Shown: positions 9,302 through 19,044 of the stretch, in pieces
How positions within the stretch are numbered: the stretch's first letter is position 1
Layout of the letters: every line of letters starts with the position of its first letter
Source: Methylobacterium sp. Leaf465
GTDB taxonomy: Bacteria > Pseudomonadota > Alphaproteobacteria > Rhizobiales > Beijerinckiaceae
Length of the DNA: 64,000 nt
Direction of reading: 5' to 3'
Assembly (NCBI RefSeq): GCF_001424705.1
Contig: NZ_LMRA01000046.1
Location: forward strand, 1,192 to 65,191
Made by a program: the position numbers and the translations under genes
Notes under the pieces: model-generated
The model's database searches: none
The model's input: only the letters and a program-made list of their open reading frames with translations
What the model was told of the DNA's origin: nothing

Positions 9302-9664
9302 ATGTCACGCAAAATCGATGCACTCGACCGCCGCAAGGCGCGTGTGCGCCGCGCGCTGCGGGCGGCGGCCAATGGACGGCCCCGGCTCTCGGTGTTCCGT
9401 TCCTCGAAGCAGATCTACGTTCAGGTGATCGACGACGCCGCGGGTAAGACCCTCGCGTCGGCCTCGAGCCTCGACAAGGATCTCCGCACCGGCCTCAAGA
9501 CCGGTGCCGACGTCTCGGCCGCCCAGGCCGTTGGTAAGCTCGTCGCCGAGCGCGCCAAGGCTGCGGGCGTCACCCAGGTGATCTTCGATCGCTCGGGGTA
9601 CCTCTACCACGGGCGCGTCAAGGCTCTCGCCGACGCCGCCCGCGAGGGTGGCCTCGAGTTCTGA
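9302..9664 (+). CDS. rplR: 50S ribosomal protein L18
   Basis: L18 (120 residues) binds 5S rRNA together with L5. The N-terminus is basic ([19 protein letters not shown]), the core reads [20 protein letters not shown], and the C-terminus [26 protein letters not shown] is diagnostic. The gap to rpsE is 93 bp, longer than most in this cluster, with no recognisable terminator. Confidence 0.98.
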   Translation: MSRKIDALDRRKARVRRALRAAANGRPRLSVFRSSKQIYVQVIDDAAGKTLASASSLDKDLRTGLKTGADVSAAQAVGKLVAERAKAAGVTQVIFDRSGYLYHGRVKALADAAREGGLEF

Positions 9665-9757
9665 GAATGGCGGAGGAGGGCGGCGCCCGCCGCTCTCCGT
9701 TCCGGACGATTCAAGCGAGCGGGTCCGCCACCCGCGTCAGTGAGATGGATATTCAGT

Positions 9758-10345
9758 ATGGCACGTGAACGTGAAGGCGGTGGCCGCGGCCGCCGCGATG
9801 AGCGCGAAGAGCGCGACAGCGAGTTCGTGGACAAGCTCGTCCACATCAACCGCGTCGCCAAGGTGGTGAAGGGCGGACGTCGCTTCGGCTTCGCCGCGCT
9901 CGTCGTCGTGGGCGACCAGAAGGGCCGCGTCGGCTTCGGCCACGGCAAGGCCCGTGAGGTTCCCGAGGCGATCCGCAAGGCGACGGAAGCCGCCAAGCGC
10001 GGCCTTGTCCGCGTCGCACTCCGCGAAGGTCGTACCCTGCACCACGACGTCTACGGTCGTCACGGCGCCGGCAAGGTCATCCTCCGCGCCGCCCCCCAGG
10101 GAACCGGCATCATCGCCGGCGGCCCGATGCGCGCCGTCTTCGAGACGCTGGGCATGCAGGACGTGGTGGCCAAGAGCCTCGGCTCCTCGAACCCCTACAA
10201 CCTCGTGCGCGCCACGTTCGAGGCGCTCAAGAACGAAGACAGCCCGCGCTCCGTCGCGGCCCGTCGCGGACTCAAGGTGTCGGCCCTCCAGGCCCGTCGC
10301 CGTGATGCCGATCCGTCCGACATGTCCGAAGCCGCCGTCGCGTAA
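9758..10345 (+). CDS. rpsE: 30S ribosomal protein S5
   Basis: S5 (195 residues) acts in decoding accuracy and mRNA unwinding. The double-stranded RNA-binding-like N-terminal domain contains [20 protein letters not shown] and the loop [17 protein letters not shown]. The C-terminal domain contains [15 protein letters not shown]. An upstream in-frame GTG at 9740 exists, but the ATG at 9758 gives the family start [15 protein letters not shown]. The C-terminal extension ([17 protein letters not shown]) is typical of alphaproteobacteria. Confidence 0.97.
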   Translation: MAREREGGGRGRRDEREERDSEFVDKLVHINRVAKVVKGGRRFGFAALVVVGDQKGRVGFGHGKAREVPEAIRKATEAAKRGLVRVALREGRTLHHDVYGRHGAGKVILRAAPQGTGIIAGGPMRAVFETLGMQDVVAKSLGSSNPYNLVRATFEALKNEDSPRSVAARRGLKVSALQARRRDADPSDMSEAAVA

Positions 10346-10357
10346 GGGGAGGGTCCA

Positions 10358-10549
10358 ATGGCACAGAAGACTCTCCGCATCGAGCAGATCGGGTCTCCGA
10401 TCCGCCGCGAAGGCGACCAGCGCGCGACGCTGATCGGCCTCAAGCTCAACAAGCTGCACCGGGTTTCCGAGCTGGAGGATACCCCCTCCGTGCGCGGCAT
10501 GATCCGCAAGGTGCAGCACCTCGTGCGCGTCCTTGGCGACGCGGCCTGA
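10358..10549 (+). CDS. rpmD: 50S ribosomal protein L30
   Basis: L30 (63 residues) is a small ferredoxin-like-fold protein. The signature [30 protein letters not shown] and the ending [15 protein letters not shown] (shown in parts) are typical. It lies 12 bp after rpsE and 11 bp before rplO, each with a purine-rich ribosome binding site. Confidence 0.97.
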   Translation: MAQKTLRIEQIGSPIRREGDQRATLIGLKLNKLHRVSELEDTPSVRGMIRKVQHLVRVLGDAA

Positions 10550-10560
10550 GGGAGGGCATC

Positions 10561-11064
10561 ATGAAACTGAACGAACTCCGCGACAACGACGGCGCCACCA
10601 AGAACCGGATGCGCGTCGGACGGGGCATCGGCTCCGGCAAGGGCAAGACCGCAGGACGCGGCGTGAAGGGTCAGAAGGCCCGCACCGGCGTCTCCATCAA
10701 GGGCTTCGAGGGTGGCCAGATGCCGCTGCATCGTCGCCTTCCGAAGCGCGGCTTCAACAACCTGTACTCCACGGACCTGAACGAGGTGAATCTCGGTCGC
10801 GTCCAACAGGCTGTCGATGCCGGCCGGATCGAGGCGGGCGCCACCGTCACCGTCGAGACGCTGATCGCCGCCGGTATCTGCGCCCGTGCCCGTGACGGCG
10901 TGAAGCTCCTCGGCGTAGGCGAGCTCACCACCAAGCTGACCTTCGAGGTCACCCGCGCGTCGAAGTCGGCGATCGAGGGTGTCGAGAAGGCTGGCGGGTC
11001 GGTCACCGTGACCTACGGCGACGGCGTCTCCACCCGTGGCAAGCCTGCCCGCGTGGTTGCGTAG
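10561..11064 (+). CDS. rplO: 50S ribosomal protein L15
   Basis: L15 (167 residues) is a late assembly protein with a long glycine/arginine-rich N-terminal extension. This is seen here as [20 protein letters not shown] followed by [20 protein letters not shown]. The globular part contains [15 protein letters not shown], the family signature. It precedes secY by 147 bp, and that gap contains a hairpin at 11096-11139. Confidence 0.98.
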   Translation: MKLNELRDNDGATKNRMRVGRGIGSGKGKTAGRGVKGQKARTGVSIKGFEGGQMPLHRRLPKRGFNNLYSTDLNEVNLGRVQQAVDAGRIEAGATVTVETLIAAGICARARDGVKLLGVGELTTKLTFEVTRASKSAIEGVEKAGGSVTVTYGDGVSTRGKPARVVA

Positions 11065-11095
11065 TCACGCGACTGACTTTAAGTCGAAGCTCTGA

Positions 11096-11139
11096 GCGGC
11101 GGCCCGTGCGACCTCGCGCGCGGCCGCCGTTCCCGTTTT
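11096..11139 (+). terminator. Possible partial terminator between rplO and secY
   Basis: Arms GCGGCGGCC and GGCCGCCGT form a 9-bp stem with a 17-nt loop. After a 5-nt gap comes TTTT. The displaced, short T-run suggests only partial termination, which could lower secY and adk expression relative to the ribosomal proteins. Confidence 0.45.
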
Positions 11140-11211
11140 ATCAGGGAGCGGCCTCTTCTCGCCGGAGAAGACGACCCGCCCTCATGTGATCCATCTCTAG
11201 GAACCGGTGCC

Positions 11212-12549
11212 ATGGCCTCAGCCGCCGAGCAGCTTGCCGCGAACCTCAATTTCGGGGCCATCGCCAAGGCCGACGAGCTCAAGAAGCGCATCTGGTTCAC
11301 GCTGGGTGCGCTCATCGTGTTCCGCCTCGGGACCTACATCCCGATCCCGGGCATCGACCCGGAACAGTTCGCGCGGAACTTCCAGCAGCAATCGGGCGGC
11401 GTGCTCGGGCTGTTCAACATGTTCTCCGGCGGTGCCGTCGAGCGCATGGCGATCTTCGCGCTCAACATCATGCCCTATATCTCGGCCTCCATCATCATCC
11501 AGCTTCTGACCTCGGTGATCCCGAGCCTCGAGACGCTGAAGAAGGAGGGTGAGTCGGGCCGCAAGGTCATCAACCAGTACACCCGCTACCTCACGGTGGT
11601 GCTGGCGCTGGTGCAGTCCTGGGGCATCGCCTTCGGCCTCCAGGGATCGAGCGCGGCCATCGAGCCCGGTCCGTTCTTCATCCTGTCCACCGTCATCACC
11701 CTGACGGGCGGCACGCTGTTCCTGATGTGGATCGGCGAGCAGATCACTTCGCGCGGCATCGGTAACGGCTCCTCGCTGATCATCTTCGCGGGCATCGTCG
11801 CCCATCTTCCGGTGGCGATCGTTGGCGCCCTGGAGCTGAGCCGTACCGGTGCGCTTTCCTCGGCCGTCATCCTCGGCATGGGCGTCGCCGCCGTCGCGCT
11901 CGTCTACTTCATCGTGTTCATGGAGCGCGCGCAGCGCCGCCTGCTCATTAACTATCCGAAGCGCCAGGTCGGCAATCGGATGTACGAGGGCCAGACCTCG
12001 TTCCTGCCGCTGAAGCTTAACACCGCCGGCGTCATCCCGCCGATCTTCGCCTCGTCGCTGCTGCTCCTGCCCGCCACCGTGGCGAGCTTCTCGGCCAATA
12101 ACGGCGGCACCGGAATCCTGGCCACGATCACGACCTATATCGGTCACGGCCGGCCGCTCTACATGGTGCTCTACGCCGCCCTGATCATCTTCTTCGCGTT
12201 CTTCTACACGGCCGTGGTCTTCAATCCCGAGGAAACGGCAGATAACCTGAAGAAGCATGGCGGCTTCATTCCCGGCATCCGCCCGGGTGAGCGGACCGCG
12301 GCCTTCATCGACAAGGTCCTGACCCGCATCACCCTGATCGGGGCGCTGTACCTGACCTTCGTCTGCCTGGTGCCCGAAATCCTGGCTTCGTATTCCTCGG
12401 CCGCCATCGGCTTCGGCGGCACCTCCCTGCTCATCGTGGTCTCCGTGACGATGGATACGGTGGCGCAAATTCACGGGCACCTGATGGCCCATCAGTACGA
12501 AGGCCTCGTCAAGAAGGCGAAGCTGCGCGGGGCGACCCGCCGGCGCTGA
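11212..12549 (+). CDS. secY: Protein translocase channel subunit SecY
   Basis: SecY (445 residues) is the ten-helix pore of the Sec translocon, partnered by SecE and SecG. The first helix region has RIWFTLGALIVFRLGTYIPI and the plug region has GIDPEQFARN. The cytosolic loop after helix 8, FNPEETADNLKKHGGFIPGIRPG, is a SecY signature. The C-terminal tail KKAKLRGATRRR is basic. It is encoded in the spc operon between rplO and adk, the usual alphaproteobacterial order. No rpmJ follows it. Confidence 0.98.
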   Translation: MASAAEQLAANLNFGAIAKADELKKRIWFTLGALIVFRLGTYIPIPGIDPEQFARNFQQQSGGVLGLFNMFSGGAVERMAIFALNIMPYISASIIIQLLTSVIPSLETLKKEGESGRKVINQYTRYLTVVLALVQSWGIAFGLQGSSAAIEPGPFFILSTVITLTGGTLFLMWIGEQITSRGIGNGSSLIIFAGIVAHLPVAIVGALELSRTGALSSAVILGMGVAAVALVYFIVFMERAQRRLLINYPKRQVGNRMYEGQTSFLPLKLNTAGVIPPIFASSLLLLPATVASFSANNGGTGILATITTYIGHGRPLYMVLYAALIIFFAFFYTAVVFNPEETADNLKKHGGFIPGIRPGERTAAFIDKVLTRITLIGALYLTFVCLVPEILASYSSAAIGFGGTSLLIVVSVTMDTVAQIHGHLMAHQYEGLVKKAKLRGATRRR

Positions 12550-12662
12550 CGGTAACGCGCGGCGGGCTTCAGGGCCGCCGCGGCCCTTGCTAGAGTTCCG
12601 AAAGCCGGCGCCGAGCAGGATCGCCGGATATCCAAGCAGACCGGACCTGAGGAAACGACACC

Positions 12663-13265
12663 ATGCGCATCATCCTGCTTGGGCCGCCCGGCGCGGGGAA
12701 GGGGACGCAGTCCGAGCGGATCGTGGCACGGTATGGCATTCCTCAGCTCTCCACCGGCGACATGCTGCGCGCGGCCGTCGCCGCCAGCACGCCGGTGGGC
12801 CTACAGGCCAAGAGCGTGATGGAATCCGGTGGCCTCGTCTCAGATGCGATCGTGGTCGGGATCGTGGCCGATCGCATCGAAGAAGCGGATGCCAAGCCCG
12901 GCTTCATCCTTGACGGTTTCCCCCGCACGGTGGAGCAGGCCAAGGCCCTCGATGCGATGCTGTCCCAGAAGGGCATCGCCCTCGACACCGTCATCGAGTT
13001 CGCCGTGGACGAGGAGGCGCTGGTGGGCCGAATCGCCAAGCGCGCCGAGGAAACGGCGGCCCGCGGTCAGCCAGTGCGCAAGGACGACACGCCCGAGGTC
13101 TTCAAGACCCGCCTCGACGCGTATCGGAAGCAGACCGCGCCCCTGTCCGACTACTATGCCGGCACCGGCCTTCTGCAGACCATCGACGGCATGAAGCCGG
13201 TCGATGCCGTCACCCAGGATCTGGTGACGATCCTGGACCGCCACACCGCGTCGGCGGAGTCCTGA
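12663..13265 (+). CDS. adk: Adenylate kinase, short-LID form
   Basis: Adenylate kinase interconverts ATP plus AMP and two ADP. The P-loop [10 protein letters not shown] is at residues 7-16, the AMP-binding segment [10 protein letters not shown] near residues 31-40, and [13 protein letters not shown] near residues 81-93. At 200 residues it has the short LID without zinc-binding cysteines ([20 protein letters not shown]), as in other alphaproteobacteria. It lies 113 bp downstream of secY and co-directional, with a GAGGAAACG site before the ATG. Confidence 0.97.
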   Translation: MRIILLGPPGAGKGTQSERIVARYGIPQLSTGDMLRAAVAASTPVGLQAKSVMESGGLVSDAIVVGIVADRIEEADAKPGFILDGFPRTVEQAKALDAMLSQKGIALDTVIEFAVDEEALVGRIAKRAEETAARGQPVRKDDTPEVFKTRLDAYRKQTAPLSDYYAGTGLLQTIDGMKPVDAVTQDLVTILDRHTASAES

Positions 13266-13326
13266 CCGGACCTTCCCGGCGCGGCCACGGAGCCGGGATC
13301 GAGCCGGGCTCGCCGCTTTATCAGGG

Positions 13327-13355
13327 TTGACACACTCCCCGGCCCGCGCTAGTGG
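13327..13355 (+). promoter_or_regulatory. Candidate promoter for rpsM-rpsK-rpoA-rplQ
   Basis: A consensus TTGACA at 13327-13332 is followed by a 17-nt spacer and TAGTGG at 13350-13355, about 155 bp upstream of rpsM. The -35 is perfect. The -10 is weak, although it keeps the leading TA. Position after adk and before a 246-bp gap fits a promoter of the alpha operon, but this is only a sequence match. Confidence 0.4.
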
Positions 13356-13511
13356 GCCGGTCTTCGTTCAGAGGAAGTGGGTCCGGATCGCCTCTCCAAG
13401 AGGCCGATGCGGGCCGATTTGTCGTTTTGGACGGCGCGCAGGGGCCGGTCTCCACCGGACGCGCGTGACACTCGGCCCGGCCTCAGGTCCGGCGCCTCAT
13501 GGAGAGACACC

Positions 13512-13880
13512 TTGGCTCGTATCGCTGGCGTTAACATCCCGACCAACAAGCGCGTCGTCATCGCGCTGCAGTACATTCACGGCATCGGCCCCAAGAAGGC
13601 CGAGGAAATCACCGGCAAGGTCGGGATTCCTGCCGAGCGTCGCGTCAATCAGTTGACCGACGCCGAGGTGCTGTCGATCCGCGAGACCATCGATCGCGAC
13701 TACATCGTCGAGGGCGACTTGCGCCGCGAAGTCTCGATGAACATCAAGCGCCTCATGGATCTCGGCTGCTATCGTGGCCTGCGCCACCGCCGCAACCTGC
13801 CCGTCCGCGGCCAGCGCACGCACACCAATGCGCGCACTCGCAAGGGCAAGTCCAAGCCGATCGCCGGCAAGAAGAAGTAA
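13512..13880 (+). CDS. rpsM: 30S ribosomal protein S13 (TTG start)
   Basis: S13 (122 residues) contacts P-site tRNA and the large subunit through bridges B1a/b. The family N-terminus (M)[19 protein letters not shown] begins at a TTG codon preceded by GGAGAGACACC. No ATG or GTG gives a sensible start, so TTG initiation is the best reading. The helix-two-turn-helix motif [13 protein letters not shown] and C-terminal [14 protein letters not shown] are standard. The upstream frame stays open but has no similarity. Confidence 0.95.
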   Translation: MARIAGVNIPTNKRVVIALQYIHGIGPKKAEEITGKVGIPAERRVNQLTDAEVLSIRETIDRDYIVEGDLRREVSMNIKRLMDLGCYRGLRHRRNLPVRGQRTHTNARTRKGKSKPIAGKKK

Positions 13881-14050
13881 GCCTCTCGCTTTGGGAGGTC
13901 GTGCCGCGCGCGGCCTCCCGACCATCGCGCCCGGTGAACCGTGCGCGTCAGCCCGCGCCGCGGCCCGGCAATCGAACGCCGCGCCCTCCGCATCGCAGAA
14001 GACTCCCGAGCGCCTGGAATGACGGGCGCGCCTGAAGGACGAAAGTACAC

Positions 14051-14440
14051 ATGGCCAAGGAAACCACCCGCGTCCGTCGCCGCGAACGCAAGAACATCGT
14101 CTCGGGCGTCGCGCACGTGAACGCGTCGTTCAACAACACGATGGTCACCATCACCGACGCCCAGGGCAACACCATCTCGTGGTCGTCCGCCGGCGCCATG
14201 GGCTTCAAGGGGTCGCGCAAGTCGACCCCGTACGCTGCCCAGGTCGCGGCCGAGGATGCCGCCCGCAAGGCCGCCGAGCACGGCATGCGCACCCTCGAGG
14301 TCGAGGTCTCCGGTCCGGGTTCGGGTCGTGAGTCCGCCCTGCGCGCGCTGCAGGCCGCCGGCTTCACCGTCACGTCGATCCGTGACGTGACGTCGATTCC
14401 GCACAACGGTTGCCGTCCGCGCAAGCGTCGTCGCGTCTGA
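14051..14440 (+). CDS. rpsK: 30S ribosomal protein S11
   Basis: S11 (129 residues) lines the platform near the E site. The start [20 protein letters not shown], the core [19 protein letters not shown] and the C-terminal [14 protein letters not shown] are diagnostic. rpsM lies 170 bp upstream. Normally rpsD or rpoA follows directly, but here a hydrolase gene intervenes before rpoA. Confidence 0.98.
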   Translation: MAKETTRVRRRERKNIVSGVAHVNASFNNTMVTITDAQGNTISWSSAGAMGFKGSRKSTPYAAQVAAEDAARKAAEHGMRTLEVEVSGPGSGRESALRALQAAGFTVTSIRDVTSIPHNGCRPRKRRRV

Positions 14441-14485
14441 GCCGACGCCGTCGCGAACTTTTTGGGGCCTGTTACGGAGACACGC

Positions 14486-15361
14486 GTGTCGAATGCTCAG
14501 AATCCGCTTCCGGGTGTGCTGCGGTGGAGCTTGGGTGATCTGACGATCACGGTGATGAATGACGGCTACCTCCAGGGGTCGCTGGATCTCGTCACCGGGA
14601 TCGATCGTGCGGAGGCCGGCGCCCTACAGGCCGCCGGCTTTCGCGCGCAGGATCCCCGGATCACGCTCAACGCCTTCCTGATCACGGGTCCCGGGCGCAA
14701 CCCGCTCCTCATCGACAGCGGGATGGGCCATTTCGGTGGCCCGTCCCTCGGTCGCGTTCCGGCGGCCCTCGCGGCGGCCGGCATCGCGCCGGACAGCATC
14801 GAGACCGTGCTGCTGACGCACCTGCATCCCGATCATGCCGGTGGCCTGATCCGGGAAGACGGTACGGCAGCCTATCCGAATGCCGAACTCGTGGTTCATG
14901 CCGACGAAGCCGCGCACTGGCTCGACGACGGCGCGCTTTCGCGGGCGCCGGACGAGGCGAAGCCGTACTTCGACATGGCGCGTCAGGCCACCGCCCCCTA
15001 CGGGCAGCGTCTGCGCACGATCACGGGCGGCAACGTGGCACCGGGTATCGAGGCGATCCCGCTGCCGGGCCATACGCCCGGCCATACCGGCTACCGCATC
15101 ACGTCGGGCGACGCGTCGCTTTTGATGTGGGCGGACATCGTTCACCTGCCGGCGATCCAGTTTAAGCAGCCGGAAGCCGGTATGGTCTTCGACGTCGACG
15201 GGGATCAGGCACGCGCCGTGCGTCGCCGGATTCTCGACGCCGTCTCAAGCGACCGGACCTTCGTGGCGGGCGCCCATCTTGAGTTTCCGGCTCTGGGCTA
15301 CGTCGCCCGGGACGGGGCCGCCTACAGTTTCGTTCCGGAGCTCTGGGTCGCGGCCCAGTAA
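14486..15361 (+). CDS. Metallo-beta-lactamase-fold hydrolase between rpsK and rpoA
   Basis: This 291-residue protein has the metal-binding motif of the fold, LLTHLHPDHAGG (HxHxDH), near residue 110. Further ligands are a histidine in LPGHTPGHTGY, an aspartate in MWADIVH and a late histidine in VAGAHLEFP. The order resembles the parathion hydrolase and quorum-quenching lactonase branch of the superfamily, but the substrate cannot be told from sequence. I chose the GTG at 14486, which has GGAG six bases upstream. A TTG at 14462 is the alternative. No signal peptide is evident. It is co-directional and closely spaced within the alpha operon, so it is probably cotranscribed with rpoA. Confidence 0.88.
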   Translation: MSNAQNPLPGVLRWSLGDLTITVMNDGYLQGSLDLVTGIDRAEAGALQAAGFRAQDPRITLNAFLITGPGRNPLLIDSGMGHFGGPSLGRVPAALAAAGIAPDSIETVLLTHLHPDHAGGLIREDGTAAYPNAELVVHADEAAHWLDDGALSRAPDEAKPYFDMARQATAPYGQRLRTITGGNVAPGIEAIPLPGHTPGHTGYRITSGDASLLMWADIVHLPAIQFKQPEAGMVFDVDGDQARAVRRRILDAVSSDRTFVAGAHLEFPALGYVARDGAAYSFVPELWVAAQ

Positions 15362-15481
15362 CGGTCCGCGCCCGACGCGGACGCATCAGTTTCCAGCCCG
15401 CCGGGCGCCGATGGCGCGGTGTCGACGGGCAATGCGTGGACCACCCATGTGGCCCGCGCCGATCTTGCGAGAGGTAGCATC

Positions 15482-16501
15482 GTGGTCATTCAGAAGAACT
15501 GGCAAGAGCTCATCAAGCCGAACAAGCTCCAGGTCTCGACCGGGCACGACCCCAAGCGGGTCGCCACCGTCGTCGCCGAGCCCCTCGAGCGCGGCTTCGG
15601 AACCACGCTCGGCAACTCGCTGCGCCGCGTGCTGCTGTCCTCGCTCCAGGGCGCGGCCGTGACCTCCGTGCAGATCGACGGCGTGCTGCACGAATTCTCC
15701 TCGATCCCCGGCGTGCGCGAGGACGTCACCGACATCGTCCTCAACATCAAGACGATCGCCATCCGCTCGCAGACCGAGGCCCCCAAGCGCCTGACCCTGC
15801 GCAAGACCGGCCCCGGCGTCGTCACCGCCGGTGACATCGGCACGGTGGGCGACGTCCAGATCCTGAACCCCGACCTTGTGATCTGCACGCTGGACGACGG
15901 CGCGGAGATCCGGATGGAGTTCACCGTCGCCACCGGCAAGGGCTACGTTCCGGCCGAGCGCAACCGTCCCGAGGATGCGCCGATCGGCCTGATCCCGGTC
16001 GATGCGCTGTTCTCGCCCGTCACGAAGGTGTCCTACCGCATCGAGACCACCCGCGAGGGCCAGGATCTCGACAAGGACAAGCTGACGATGACGATCGAGA
16101 CCAACGGCGCCGTGTCGCCTGAGGATGCCCTGGCCTATGCCGCGCGCATCATCCAGGACCAGCTCCAGGTGTTCGTGAACTTCGAGGAGCCCCGCAAGGA
16201 GGAGGCGCAGCCGCTCGCGCCGCAGCTTCCCTTCAACCCGGCCCTGCTCAAGAAGGTCGACGAGCTCGAGCTCTCGGTGCGTTCGGCGAACTGCCTGAAG
16301 AACGACAACATCGTCTACATCGGCGACCTCATCCAGAAGTCCGAGGGCGAGATGCTGCGCACCCCGAACTTCGGCCGCAAGTCGCTCAACGAGATCAAAG
16401 AGGTCCTCGCTGCGATGGGCCTCCACCTCGGCATGGACATCCCCGGCTGGCCGCCGGAGAACATCGAGGATCTCGCCAAGCGCTTCGAAGAGCATTACTG
16501 A
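15482..16501 (+). CDS. rpoA: RNA polymerase alpha subunit
   Basis: The alpha subunit (339 residues) scaffolds RNA polymerase assembly and contacts activators and UP elements. The N-terminal domain starts (M)[17 protein letters not shown] and includes [20 protein letters not shown]. The C-terminal domain has [20 protein letters not shown] followed by [16 protein letters not shown]. The start is a GTG preceded by GAGAGGTAGC. The frame is open further upstream to 15419 but without family similarity. rplQ follows after about 200 bp. Confidence 0.98.
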   Translation: MVIQKNWQELIKPNKLQVSTGHDPKRVATVVAEPLERGFGTTLGNSLRRVLLSSLQGAAVTSVQIDGVLHEFSSIPGVREDVTDIVLNIKTIAIRSQTEAPKRLTLRKTGPGVVTAGDIGTVGDVQILNPDLVICTLDDGAEIRMEFTVATGKGYVPAERNRPEDAPIGLIPVDALFSPVTKVSYRIETTREGQDLDKDKLTMTIETNGAVSPEDALAYAARIIQDQLQVFVNFEEPRKEEAQPLAPQLPFNPALLKKVDELELSVRSANCLKNDNIVYIGDLIQKSEGEMLRTPNFGRKSLNEIKEVLAAMGLHLGMDIPGWPPENIEDLAKRFEEHY

Positions 16502-16697
16502 GGCAAGCCGCCTCGGCCATGACGTGGCGGCGCATCTCGGCGCCGCCGGTTCGGCCGACACCATCGGGGTTCGCTCGACGCGAACTCCGACACGAATCCC
16601 GCCGCGGGGTCATGCGGAATGAACAGCCCCGAAGAGTGATTCGGAGGGGCGCTTGGCCGTACCGTGGCACGGCGGCCATCAACCAAGGACAGCCATC

Positions 16698-17108
16698 ATG
16701 CGTCATGGATTTCGCGGTCGTCGTTTCAACCGCACCACCGAGCACCGCAAGGCGATGTTCGCCAACATGTCGGCCGCGCTGATTAAGCACGAGCAGATCG
16801 TTACCACCCTGCCGAAGGCCAAGGACCTGCGTCCGGTCATCGAGAAGCTGATCACCCTCGGCAAGACCGACAGCCTGCATGCGCGCCGCCTCGCCATGTC
16901 GCAGATCCGCGACGAGGCGATGGTCCGCAAGCTCTTCGCCGTGATCGGCCCGCGCTACAACACCCGCCCGGGCGGCTACTGCCGCATCATGAAGGCCGGC
17001 TTCCGCTACGGCGACAACGCCCCCCTGGCGGTCATCGAGTTCGTCGACCGTGACGTCGACGCGCGCGGCAAGGATTCTGGCCCGGTGCTGGTGGACGACG
17101 CGGCGTAA
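16698..17108 (+). CDS. rplQ: 50S ribosomal protein L17
   Basis: L17 (136 residues) sits near the tunnel exit. The start [20 protein letters not shown] and the motif RTLITLAK-type, here [19 protein letters not shown], are diagnostic. The C-terminus is extended relative to E. coli (127). It is the last gene of the alpha operon, and a clean intrinsic terminator follows 26 bp after the stop. Confidence 0.98.
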   Translation: MRHGFRGRRFNRTTEHRKAMFANMSAALIKHEQIVTTLPKAKDLRPVIEKLITLGKTDSLHARRLAMSQIRDEAMVRKLFAVIGPRYNTRPGGYCRIMKAGFRYGDNAPLAVIEFVDRDVDARGKDSGPVLVDDAA

Positions 17109-17133
17109 GCCACGCCTCCTTTCGATGACGACC

Positions 17134-17158
17134 AAGGCGGCCTCCGGGCCGCCTTTTT
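17134..17158 (+). terminator. Intrinsic terminator after rplQ
   Basis: A 9-bp perfect stem (AAGGCGGCC / GGCCGCCTT) with a TCCG loop ends in a run of five T. It closes the ribosomal supercluster and lies between convergent genes, so it may also serve the opposite-strand kinase transcript. Confidence 0.85.
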
Positions 17159-17181
17159 CGTTGCCCGGACGACGCCGCGTC

Positions 17182-19044
17182 TCAGGCGGCCCGGTCGAGG
17201 AGGCGCGAGACCTCCGCCGCCAGATCGGCGGATTCGAAGGGCTTGCGCAGCACCGGCAGGTCTGCCGGGATCGGGATCGCCTCGGCATGGCCGGTGACAA
17301 TCAGTACGGGCACGTCGGACCAGCGTGCGCGCACGATCTCGGCGAACTCCACCCCTGTCATGCCCGGCATCGCCAGGTCGGCGACCACGAGGTCGAAGGC
17401 TCCCTGTTCCATCAGCGAAAGGGCAGACGACCCGTCGCTGGCCTCGCGCTCGGTGTAGCCGAAGCTCGACAGGAACGAGGCCGTCACGTGACGGACCTCC
17501 GGGTCGTCGTCGACGACGAGGATGCGCGCCGCCCGGGCGGCCGGCGTCGCGGTCCCCGGCACCGCCACCTCGTCGGGACCCGCCGATTCGACCCGGGGCA
17601 GGATGATCTGGACGCGGGTACCTTCCCCCGGGGCACTCTCGATGCGCAGGCGCCCGTGGGATTGCTGGGCGAGGCCGAAAACCATGGCGAGGCCGAGGCC
17701 CGTACCCTGGCCCACTGCCTTCGTGGTGAAGAACGGCTCGCAGACCCGCGCGAGGATCTCCGGGGCGATGCCGCTGCCCGAATCGGCGATCTCGACGGAC
17801 AGGTAGGCGCCGGCCGGCAGGTCCGGATCGTCGTCCAGCACGAGGCTGCGGGTGGCGACGGCGATTCGCCCGCCTTCGGGCATGGCGTCGCGGGCATTGA
17901 TACAGAGGTTCAGGATCGCGAGTTCGAGCTGGTCCGGATCGACGCAGGCGGCCGGCGCCTCCGGGGCGAGGATCGTCTCGACGGTGACGAGGCCCCCGAG
18001 ACTGCCGGCGAGCAGATCGTGCATCCCGGTAATAAGCTCGTTCACGTCGACGGCGCGCGGGCGCAAGTCGCGGGAGCGGCTGAAGCTGAGGAGGCGCTTG
18101 GTCAGGGAGGCGCCCCGCTGAGCCGCCTGCATGGCGTTGCCGACGAGGCGCTGGACCCGCGGCTGGTCGGCGACCTTCGGCGCCACGAGTTCGAGGCTGC
18201 CGAGGATCGCCATCAGCAGGTTGTTAAAGTCGTGGGCGATGCCGCCGGCCAGGGTTCCCAGCGCCTGCATCTTGTCCGACTGCCGGAGGCGCGCCTCCAG
18301 GGATTTCTGGTCGGTGACGTCGCGTTCGATGGTGGCGAGATGGGTGATCTCTCCGCCCGCGTCGCGGATCGGCACGCGGGTGACGTGGCGCCAGCGCTCG
18401 GCCCCGGTCGCCCCCTCGGCGACCAGGCTGTCACTCGGCTCGCCGGCCGCGAACGCGGCGGCATCCGCGCTACGGATCGCTGCGCCGTCGCCCAGGATCG
18501 CCTCCTCGGTGCGTCCGAGGCACCCGGCGACGTCGCCGCCGAGCCCCGCGGCCTTGCGGTCGTTGAGGCGCACGAAGCGCCCCTCCGCATCCTTGAAGGA
18601 GATCGCATCCTCGGCATTGTCGAGGAGCCCGCGCAGGAGCGCCCGTTCCGTCGCGAGGTCCCGCCCGAGCTGATGCCGCTCGAAGGCCTGGCGCACGGTG
18701 TTGCGCAGGAGGTTCGCGTCCCAGGGCTTGGTGGCGTAGCCGGTGATGCCGCCCTGGTTCAGGGCCGCCACAACCGCGCTCATATCGGCGTAGCCCGTGA
18801 GCAGGATGGCCTGGGCGTCGTGGACTTTGCGCGCCTCGGCCAACATGGCGTCGCCTGTCATGCCCGGCATGCGCTGATCCGAGAGGATCACGGCGATGTC
18901 CGGGTTGATGGCCAGCATCCGCAGCGCCTCGGCCGGCTTCGTCGTGGTGAGGACGCGGTACTGGTCCTCGAACAGGTCCTCGAGGGCGATGAGGATGTCC
19001 GGTTCGTCGTCGACGGCGAGGATCGTGCCCTGTGACATGCTCAA
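17182..19044 (-). CDS. REC-PAS-histidine kinase-REC hybrid sensor
   Basis: This 620-residue protein starts with a receiver domain (ILAVDDEPDILIALE, phospho-acceptor Asp in AVILSDQRMPGMTG, lysine in YATKPWD). A PAS domain follows around residues 135-260 (DAEGRFVRLNDRK). The HisKA box is [20 protein letters not shown], and the ATPase domain has LCINARDAMPEGG and [14 protein letters not shown] second receiver occupies roughly the last 120 residues (ILVVDDDPEVRHVTASFLSS, Asp in LVVADLAMPGMTG). No membrane segment is visible, so it is cytosolic. Its start overlaps the stop of the upstream kinase by 4 bp. It is the last gene of the chemosensory operon and is probably an output component. Confidence 0.92.
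   Translation of the reverse strand: MSMSQGTILAVDDEPDILIALEDLFEDQYRVLTTTKPAEALRMLAINPDIAVILSDQRMPGMTGDAMLAEARKVHDAQAILLTGYADMSAVVAALNQGGITGYATKPWDANLLRNTVRQAFERHQLGRDLATERALLRGLLDNAEDAISFKDAEGRFVRLNDRKAAGLGGDVAGCLGRTEEAILGDGAAIRSADAAAFAAGEPSDSLVAEGATGAERWRHVTRVPIRDAGGEITHLATIERDVTDQKSLEARLRQSDKMQALGTLAGGIAHDFNNLLMAILGSLELVAPKVADQPRVQRLVGNAMQAAQRGASLTKRLLSFSRSRDLRPRAVDVNELITGMHDLLAGSLGGLVTVETILAPEAPAACVDPDQLELAILNLCINARDAMPEGGRIAVATRSLVLDDDPDLPAGAYLSVEIADSGSGIAPEILARVCEPFFTTKAVGQGTGLGLAMVFGLAQQSHGRLRIESAPGEGTRVQIILPRVESAGPDEVAVPGTATPAARAARILVVDDDPEVRHVTASFLSSFGYTEREASDGSSALSLMEQGAFDLVVADLAMPGMTGVEFAEIVRARWSDVPVLIVTGHAEAIPIPADLPVLRKPFESADLAAEVSRLLDRAA

Noticed and set aside
12550-13511. Expected rpmJ gene near secY/rpsM
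   Set aside because: I looked for a 37-41-residue L36 ORF and saw none. In alphaproteobacteria rpmJ is commonly elsewhere, so this is not an anomaly.
13881-14050. Possible ORF in the 170-bp rpsM-rpsK gap
   Set aside because: The frame read from there is compositionally driven and lacks similarity.
17050-19035. 661-residue open frame on the + strand opposite the hybrid kinase
   Set aside because: It is an antisense frame of a GC-rich gene. The minus-strand product has complete receiver and kinase motifs, and the + frame has no recognisable domain.
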